Source of the DNA: an uncultured Collinsella sp. | GTDB taxonomy: Bacteria > Actinomycetota > Coriobacteriia > Coriobacteriales > Coriobacteriaceae | Direction of reading: 5' to 3' | Assembly (NCBI GenBank): GCA_958369225.1 | Contig: CATXID010000011.1 | Location: 1 to 36,188 of the forward strand | Length of the DNA stretch: 36,188 nucleotides | Part shown: in pieces, positions 31,416 through 36,188 of the stretch | Numbering within the stretch: position 1 is the stretch's first letter | How the letters are laid out: the number at the start of each line of letters is the position of its first letter | Made by a program: the position numbers and the translations under genes | The notes under the pieces: model-generated | Databases searched by the model: none | Seen by the model: the letters and a program-made list of their open reading frames with translations, nothing else | Told to the model about the DNA's origin: nothing

Positions 31416-32444
31416 ATGGGCAACAAAGTTACTCTCAAGCAGATTGCCCAGGAGGTGGGGCTTTCCCCTTCGTCGGTCTCGCTTGTTCTCAACAATCGGC
31501 CTTGTCGCATCTCGGAAGAAAACCGCAAACGCATCAAAGAGGTCGCGGCGCGCAACCACTATGTTCCTAACCAGATCGCGCGTAGCCTGGTCATGCGCGA
31601 GTCGCGCACGCTTGGCCTTATCGTCCCTAACATCGAGAGCCGCTTTTTTGCTTCGCTCGCCGGCAGCTTGGAAAAGCGCTGCCGCGAGGACGGCTATGCG
31701 CTCTTTATTACCAGCTCGGGCGGAAGTGCCGAGGACGATCTGGAGCTCCTGCGCCAGCTAGTGACGCGCGGCGTCGATGGTGTGTTCTTGGTCGTGGGTG
31801 ACGAGTTCTCCGACGACCGCGCCCTGCGCGAAGAAGTCAGCCATCTGCCCATCCCGGCGGTGATGGTCGACCGTGCCATTGAGGGACTCGAGTGCGACAA
31901 GGTGATGTTCGACCACGAGATGGGTGGCTACATGGCTACCCGCTACTTGATCGAGCAAGGACACCGTCGTATTGCCTGCTTGGTTAATGCGCGCCGTTCC
32001 AATACGGGTCGTAAGCGTCTTGCCGGCTACGAGCGTGCGCTGCGCGAGGTTGGCCTGCCGATCGACGCACGTTTGGAGTTTGAGAGCGAGTACTACATTC
32101 CGAGCGCCTACGAGGCCTCGGAGGCGGTGCTCGCAACTGACGCCACCGCCGTGTTCGCAAGCTCGGATAACATTGCCCTCGGTCTGCTTAAGCGCTTGCA
32201 CGAGATGGGGAAGAGCATTCCGGGCGATATCTCGGTGGTAAGCTATGACAACTCGGCGGCCGACGTTCTCTTTGAGCCAGCGCTGACCGCGATTGAGCAG
32301 GATCCTGGTGTCCTCGCGGAGCATGCTTTTGGCTGCATGTCCAAGCGTCTTGCCGGTAGGGGCGGTAGACGTGCCGAAGAGGTCGTTCTGGAGCCGGCGC
32401 TTATCGTTAAGGACAGCGTGCTTGACCTTACCGAATATAGCTAA
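31416..32444 (+). CDS. LacI-family transcriptional regulator
   Basis: 342 aa from ATG 31416, which follows AAGGAG; the frame opens earlier but lacks a ribosome site. The N-terminal helix-turn-helix reads VTLKQIAQEVGLSPSSVSLVLN, and the hinge region includes NQIARSLVMRESRTLGLIVP. The periplasmic-binding-protein-like effector domain runs from about 60 to 335, with FASSDNIALGLL and GDISVVSYDNS as conserved blocks. It binds a sugar or sugar-like inducer that cannot be named from sequence. No metabolic gene adjoins it, so the target is unclear; the alpha-glucan genes upstream in the window are one possibility. Confidence 0.93.
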   Translation: MGNKVTLKQIAQEVGLSPSSVSLVLNNRPCRISEENRKRIKEVAARNHYVPNQIARSLVMRESRTLGLIVPNIESRFFASLAGSLEKRCREDGYALFITSSGGSAEDDLELLRQLVTRGVDGVFLVVGDEFSDDRALREEVSHLPIPAVMVDRAIEGLECDKVMFDHEMGGYMATRYLIEQGHRRIACLVNARRSNTGRKRLAGYERALREVGLPIDARLEFESEYYIPSAYEASEAVLATDATAVFASSDNIALGLLKRLHEMGKSIPGDISVVSYDNSAADVLFEPALTAIEQDPGVLAEHAFGCMSKRLAGRGGRRAEEVVLEPALIVKDSVLDLTEYS

Positions 32445-32498
32445 GCGCACTTGTTTGTTTGCATAGATTGTATGCGGAGCGTCAGCTATTTGCCGGCG

Positions 32499-32571
32499 GG
32501 GCCGGGGTGCCTGCTTTGTTTTGAGAAGTTCGCGAAGCCCACTTCTCAAAACAAAGCAGGCACCCCGGCCC
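32499..32571. repeat. Perfect 31-bp inverted repeat
   Basis: Bases 32499-32529 and 32541-32571 are exact reverse complements over 31 nt (outer end GGGCCGGGGTGCC, inner end TTTTGAGAAGT) with an 11-nt loop. It lies between the LacI gene and the small unknown gene. A partial relative is at 12380-12402. Because no T-run follows, it is not a standard terminator, although it could block readthrough. Confidence 0.9.
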
Positions 32572-32692
32572 TCGTCCGTAAACTTTTCCGCTGGGCGAGC
32601 CATAGACGCCGCGCACCGATAGGGTGGGGCGGTACCTTGAAATTGGTGCTATATTCGCCTTGAGTTGTTTAATGCTAGTACGGGAGGCTGAT

Positions 32693-33181
32693 ATGGGGCT
32701 GTTCAAGAAGAAAAACCCGCAGGATGCCTTTGATCCCGATGTGTTTACCATCACGGATACGATTTTGGACCCGCCGCGGTTTACATTTTTGCCGGCTATC
32801 TACCAGGATGCCACGCGCCGCAAGTGGGCCGTACATCAGCGCGGTGCAGAGCCAAAGATTTTTGACTATGCGGACGTGCTTCAGTGCGAAGTAGCCGAGG
32901 CGGGCGATCCGGAGGCCGAGGAAGCGGTCTCAAAACAGGAATTTGCCCAGCGTATTCTGGCAAATCCCGCTAAAGCGGCAAAAATAAACGCTGCCAAGCG
33001 TAATATGTGTCTTGGTATGGGCGTTGTTGTGGCGGTTCAGACGGGAAAAGACGAGGTTTCCAAATTAGAGATTCCCGTTATGACCGACGAAGTCAAACGC
33101 GATTCAAGTCTATATAAGTCGTATCGGAATGTCGCCGAGAAGATTAAGGCCGAATTTGATGCCATGGGAGGGCTGGCCTAA
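32693..33181 (+). CDS. Conserved-looking hypothetical protein
   Basis: 162 aa from ATG 32693, which follows GGGAGG; an in-frame ATG at 32624 has no ribosome site. The family is not recognised. It begins with a short basic stretch (GLFKKKNPQ), then a hydrophilic region including FTFLPAIYQDATRRKW and FDYADVLQCEVAEAG. The second half has NMCLGMGVVVAVQTGKDEV, a weakly hydrophobic strand, and a lysine-rich helical end (YKSYRNVAEKIKAEFDAM). The layout, a strand-rich core with a 'FDYADVLQCEV' segment, recalls small PH-like or DUF4428-associated domains, but this is only a resemblance. No signal peptide or full membrane span is present. Confidence 0.65.
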   Translation: MGLFKKKNPQDAFDPDVFTITDTILDPPRFTFLPAIYQDATRRKWAVHQRGAEPKIFDYADVLQCEVAEAGDPEAEEAVSKQEFAQRILANPAKAAKINAAKRNMCLGMGVVVAVQTGKDEVSKLEIPVMTDEVKRDSSLYKSYRNVAEKIKAEFDAMGGLA

Positions 33182-33219
33182 TTTTGGCGGCATACGTTTC
33201 TGAATGAGGAGTCTGTGCA

Positions 33220-33987
33220 ATGGCAGGCGAATCTTATGCAATTCCCCCCAAAGATCGTGCTGTTGAGGGAATTCTTTGGTATATCCAGCACTATCAGCTC
33301 GGCGGCGGCGATCGTCTGCCGGCCGAGCGCGTGCTGTGTGAAGAGATTGGCGTTTCGCGTACGGCGTTGCGCGCCGGTATTATGCGGCTCATTTCGTGCG
33401 GAACGCTCGAAAGCCGCCGCGGATCGGGTACGTATGTGTGTCCTCCCAAACCGCTCAATATCTTCCAGGAGACGTATAACTTTTCCGATGCCGTGCGGAC
33501 TGCAGGCTTGCACCCCTCTTCTCGCTTGGTTTCCACCGAGACTCTCGAGGCGGATGAGACACTTGCCGACAAGCTTTGGGTTGCCGTAGACGCTCCTTTG
33601 CTTCGCATGCAGCGCGTTCGACTTATTGAGGGCGAGCCGGCATCAATCGAGACGGCTCACGTTAACCTGTCCCTGTGTCCATCGCTTCCCGAGCACGATT
33701 TTGAGTGTGAGAGTCTTTACGATGTCTTGCTCAAAGAAGGTGGCGTGCGTGTTGAGCATGGACGTGAGCATATCTCCATCTCGCGCTTGAACGCCGAAGA
33801 GGCCGAGCTACTCCAGCAAGAAGAGGGAACGCCGGTGTTCTATGAGAGCACGATCGAATTTGATAAGGACATGCGTTTTGTGGAGCATTGTAAATCGGTG
33901 ATTTTGCCTACAAAGTTCCGCTTTGCCGACAACGGCGAAAAGAACGGCATGAGGAGCGTGGCAGGTGAACAATGGCTGAAACAGTAG
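33220..33987 (+). CDS. GntR-family regulator with UTRA domain (first of a pair)
   Basis: 255 aa. The winged helix (about 10-75) has LGGGDRLPAERVLCEEIGVSRTALRAGIMRL, read as adjoining blocks, and then RRGSGTYV. The UTRA domain (about 90-240) has LLRMQRVRLIEGEPASIETAH. GAGGAG eight bases before the ATG supports the start. The next GntR gene overlaps its end, and the pair precedes an operon of SIS-domain sugar-phosphate enzymes, so the likely effector is an amino-sugar phosphate or a similar compound. The two regulators could form mixed dimers or respond to different ligands. Confidence 0.9.
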   Translation: MAGESYAIPPKDRAVEGILWYIQHYQLGGGDRLPAERVLCEEIGVSRTALRAGIMRLISCGTLESRRGSGTYVCPPKPLNIFQETYNFSDAVRTAGLHPSSRLVSTETLEADETLADKLWVAVDAPLLRMQRVRLIEGEPASIETAHVNLSLCPSLPEHDFECESLYDVLLKEGGVRVEHGREHISISRLNAEEAELLQQEEGTPVFYESTIEFDKDMRFVEHCKSVILPTKFRFADNGEKNGMRSVAGEQWLKQ

Positions 33988-34685
33988 ATGCCACCCCGGT
34001 TTATATACGCATTCGACGTCGCATTGAGGAGCGTATCGAGCGCGGAATATACCCCACGGGTTCGATGATTCCGTCCGAAAATGAGCTTGCCGAGGAGTTT
34101 GGCACGACACGCCTGACTATCCGGAGTGCCGTGGACGAGCTAGTTCGTCGCGGCCAGATTCGCCGTGTCCGCGGAAAGGGTGCCTTCGTGGCACAGAAGG
34201 TGCCCGTTACGTTTGAGCGTACGGGCGGCTTCCGTGAATCGGTTCGCGCCTCGGGCGGCGAACCGTCCGTCCGCATTCTGGCGCGCTCCAAGCGTTATGC
34301 GGGGCCATACTACGCTGACCTATTTGGCATTGCCGAGGACGACCTGCTCTATTCCATTCGACGTTTGAACTGCATTAACGGCGATCCCGTATCGATTGAG
34401 ATGGCGCTGATTCCCTGCCTGCTGTTCCCAACAATCGAAGAGATCGACGTGTCGGTTTTCAGTTTGTACGAGACCTATGAGATGCTGGGCCGAAAGCCGG
34501 TCATGGCACAGGAAAAGCTCGATATCGAAGCGCTGGGCGCGCGAGATGCCGGTCTGCTTGGACTGGAGCAGGGCGATCTTGCCTTGACGCTGGAGTGCGT
34601 GAGCTTCGATGCAAGCGGGCAGGCAATCGAATACGTCAAGTCGTTTAACCGCGGTGATGCGGGTGGATATACCTATACGTACTAG
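33972..34685 (+). CDS. GntR-family regulator with UTRA domain (second of a pair)
   Basis: 237 aa, overlapping the preceding regulator by 16 bases, with AGGTG ahead of its ATG. The winged helix has IRRRIEERIERGIYPTGSMIP, ENELAEEFGTTRLTIRSAVDEL and VRGKGAFV. The UTRA domain (about 80-235) includes YSIRRLNCINGDPVSIEMALIP. It is clearly a paralogue in layout but diverged from its neighbour. It lies directly upstream of the SIS operon and is the better candidate for controlling it. Confidence 0.92.
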   Translation: MAETVDATPVYIRIRRRIEERIERGIYPTGSMIPSENELAEEFGTTRLTIRSAVDELVRRGQIRRVRGKGAFVAQKVPVTFERTGGFRESVRASGGEPSVRILARSKRYAGPYYADLFGIAEDDLLYSIRRLNCINGDPVSIEMALIPCLLFPTIEEIDVSVFSLYETYEMLGRKPVMAQEKLDIEALGARDAGLLGLEQGDLALTLECVSFDASGQAIEYVKSFNRGDAGGYTYTY

Positions 34686-34739
34686 CTGGAGTTTTGTGAA
34701 TAACAGCTGGGAAGCTAACCAGTTTTGATCGTTGGGTCA

Positions 34740-34878
34740 GCCGTATATACAACCTTACATGGCTCAAAATCGACCGTTCGCCGATGGGGATAAATTAATC
34801 GACAAAGAGGTATCAAAAAGCCGTAACCTGTAACTGTGATTGGTATCAAATACTAATGATTTGTTACGAGGTGAGACG
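34740..34878 (+). promoter_or_regulatory. Regulatory region of the SIS operon
   Basis: GGTATCAAA occurs at 34809-34817 and 34842-34850, 33 bases apart (about three helical turns). The second copy is part of GTATCAAATAC, a dyad next to TACTAAT, a possible -10. AGGTG lies before the ATG at 34879. These are plausible GntR sites, but the -35 box is unclear. Confidence 0.4.
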
Positions 34879-35994
34879 ATGAAAATGCTCGATTACGTTC
34901 AACTCGCCCACGTGCGTATGGGTGAGAACCTTGAGCGTTCGTCTGAGCTTGTATGCCAGCTCGTAGATATTTTCCAGTCTGGTTCCTTTAGCGCACTGCG
35001 CATCGTTGCTTCGGGTTCGTCCCGCCATGCAGCCGATTGCGCCCGCGATTATCTGCAGGATGCGCTGCAGATGCAGGTGTCCGTTGTGACGCCCGAGGCC
35101 TTTGTCGATTTTGAGCACACCTATCCTCAGCATGCGCTCAACATCGCCGTCTCCCAGAGTGGCTACTCGACCAACACGATCGCGGCGCTCGATTACATGC
35201 GCGCGCACGATATGCCTGCAGTTGCACTCACGGCAAACGTCGAAGCGCCCATTAAGGAACACGCTGATATCGTTCTCGACTACGGCGTGGGCGTCGAGTC
35301 GGTGGACTTTGTGACTCTGGGCGTCGAGGTTCTCGTTGAGTACCTGGTGCTCTTTGGCATTTACGGTGGCCAAGCGCGCGGAACGATTGACGCCGAGGGC
35401 GTTGCCCAGCGTCTTGACGACCTGCGCGAGGCTATCCAGGGCAATGCCGTGATGTGCAAGACCGCCGAGGCATATGTCCAAGACCACATGCTCGAGCTTT
35501 CTGAGCACATACCCGCCATGGTCGTCGGCAACGGCCCCAACTATGGCGTTGCCGAAGAGGCGGCCCTCAAGCTGAGCGAGACCATCAAGATTCCTGCCAT
35601 GCATCACGAGGGCGAGGAGTTCGTTCACGGTCCCGAGATGCAGATAACCCCAGGCTACCTGGTGTTTATCGTCGACGATCCACAAGGGTCGGAACGTCTT
35701 GCGAATATCGCCGATGCGCTATCGAACGTTACGACAAAAACGGTGTTGCTCACGGCCCATCCCAGGGGTAGGGCTCACGAGGTTGCGGTGCCTCAGGTGG
35801 CTCCGCTGCTCAGCGCAATTCCCAATCTTGTGTTCTTCCAGACGATTGCGGCAATGATCGCCGAGCGTCTGAAGTCATGGGACGTGCACCCGTATCTCGA
35901 TGCCGTCTCCAAGCAAATGGAGGTCAAGGCAGAGGGCTACGAAGAGTCAGTCAATGCGCTTAAAGCCAAAGCGGCTGAGTGTTACGGAATGTAG
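34879..35994 (+). CDS. SIS-domain sugar-phosphate isomerase/deglycase-like protein
   Basis: 371 aa from ATG 34879, preceded by GAGGTGAGACG; an upstream in-frame ATG at 34840 lacks a ribosome site. Two SIS folds are present: residues 35-165 (LRIVASGSSRHAADCARDYL and IAVSQSGYSTNTIAAL) and about 205-345 (AMVVGNGPNYGVAEEAALKLSETI, read as two blocks, and HHEGEEFVHGPEMQI). This matches the isomerase half of GlmS and relatives such as AgaS and FrlB-type deglycases, without the glutaminase domain. The substrate is therefore probably a ketose- or amino-sugar-6-phosphate or a glycated amino acid phosphate. It is followed 61 bases later by a second SIS gene. Confidence 0.9.
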   Translation: MKMLDYVQLAHVRMGENLERSSELVCQLVDIFQSGSFSALRIVASGSSRHAADCARDYLQDALQMQVSVVTPEAFVDFEHTYPQHALNIAVSQSGYSTNTIAALDYMRAHDMPAVALTANVEAPIKEHADIVLDYGVGVESVDFVTLGVEVLVEYLVLFGIYGGQARGTIDAEGVAQRLDDLREAIQGNAVMCKTAEAYVQDHMLELSEHIPAMVVGNGPNYGVAEEAALKLSETIKIPAMHHEGEEFVHGPEMQITPGYLVFIVDDPQGSERLANIADALSNVTTKTVLLTAHPRGRAHEVAVPQVAPLLSAIPNLVFFQTIAAMIAERLKSWDVHPYLDAVSKQMEVKAEGYEESVNALKAKAAECYGM

Positions 35995-36054
35995 GCGGGC
36001 TTTGATGCCCGTTGGCATGGGGGATGTGGAGACAACCCCAGAAAGGAGAGACAA

Positions 36055-36188
36055 ATGAAGGAAACCGAGAAGATCGAGATCATGCATTTCGACCAGGAGG
36101 GCTACCTCGAGGACGGCAAGGCGCTCTACGAGACCGGCAAGAAGATGACCGCGCTCGCCGACAAGGTCGCCGACGAGGGCTACGACGC
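36055..36188 (+). CDS. SIS-domain protein, N-terminal part (cut by window end)
   Basis: ATG 36055 follows AAAGGAG, and 44 codons are visible before the window ends. The start (MHFDQEGYLEDGKALY and ADKVADEGYDA) matches the N-terminal helix of SIS-domain sugar-phosphate proteins just before the first SIS strand. The frame is open to the edge. It is probably a second subunit or partner enzyme of the same operon. The product cannot be named further. Confidence 0.7.
   Translation, partial: MKETEKIEIMHFDQEGYLEDGKALYETGKKMTALADKVADEGYD

Overview
The window reads as a chromosomal segment of a high-GC actinobacterium of the Coriobacteriia, most like a gut Collinsella. This is inferred from gene content, codon style and the palindromic intergenic repeats; no database search was run. 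It contains about 23 genes, mostly housekeeping and carbohydrate genes, with several structured intergenic regions.

Region 1 (1-6983) is one tight plus-strand operon behind a clear promoter: acpS, nnr (NAD(P)HX repair), alr, a family-4 uracil-DNA glycosylase, tsaE, and a three-domain TsaB-RimI-TsaD fusion. It joins cofactor and cell-wall precursor supply with t6A tRNA modification. Region 2 (6984-7811) has no normal gene. It holds two 153-nt hairpin elements and then a structured leader (promoter, Ile/Val-rich mini-ORF, perfect terminator) in front of cstA, a CstA-type transporter. Region 3 (9860-12600) holds a protein with a JetD/Toprim-like C-terminal domain and a long charged linker, palindromic debris, and tRNA-Gln(UUG) on the minus strand.

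Region 4 (12629-17262, minus) carries a peptidoglycan-binding-repeat protein, a polyprenyl diphosphate synthase, and a PTS EIIC-EIIB permease fused to a HAD phosphatase. A GntR/UTRA regulator is divergent from the PTS gene. Region 5 (18300-28517) is an alpha-glucan/oligosaccharide block: a plus-strand ABC importer (lipoprotein, two permeases, MsmK/UgpC-type ATPase) facing minus-strand glgP, malQ and galE. A TTGTTTAAAC-like palindrome recurs at the PTS/GntR divergent promoters, the ABC promoter and the malQ promoter, which suggests one regulon: import (PTS or ABC), then MalQ/GlgP to glucose-1-phosphate, with GalE for UDP-sugar interconversion. An array of three hairpins with an exact 80-nt period lies between the converging ABC and glgP genes.

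Region 6 (28786-36188) has a secreted coiled-coil CHAP/NlpC-like wall hydrolase, murB (minus), a LacI regulator, a small unknown protein, two overlapping GntR/UTRA regulators, and the start of an operon of SIS-domain sugar-phosphate enzymes, the last cut by the window end.

The most unusual content is non-coding: a hairpin family with a conserved 69-70-nt core inside perfectly self-complementary arms that differ between copies, the 80-nt-period hairpin array, and the cstA leader.
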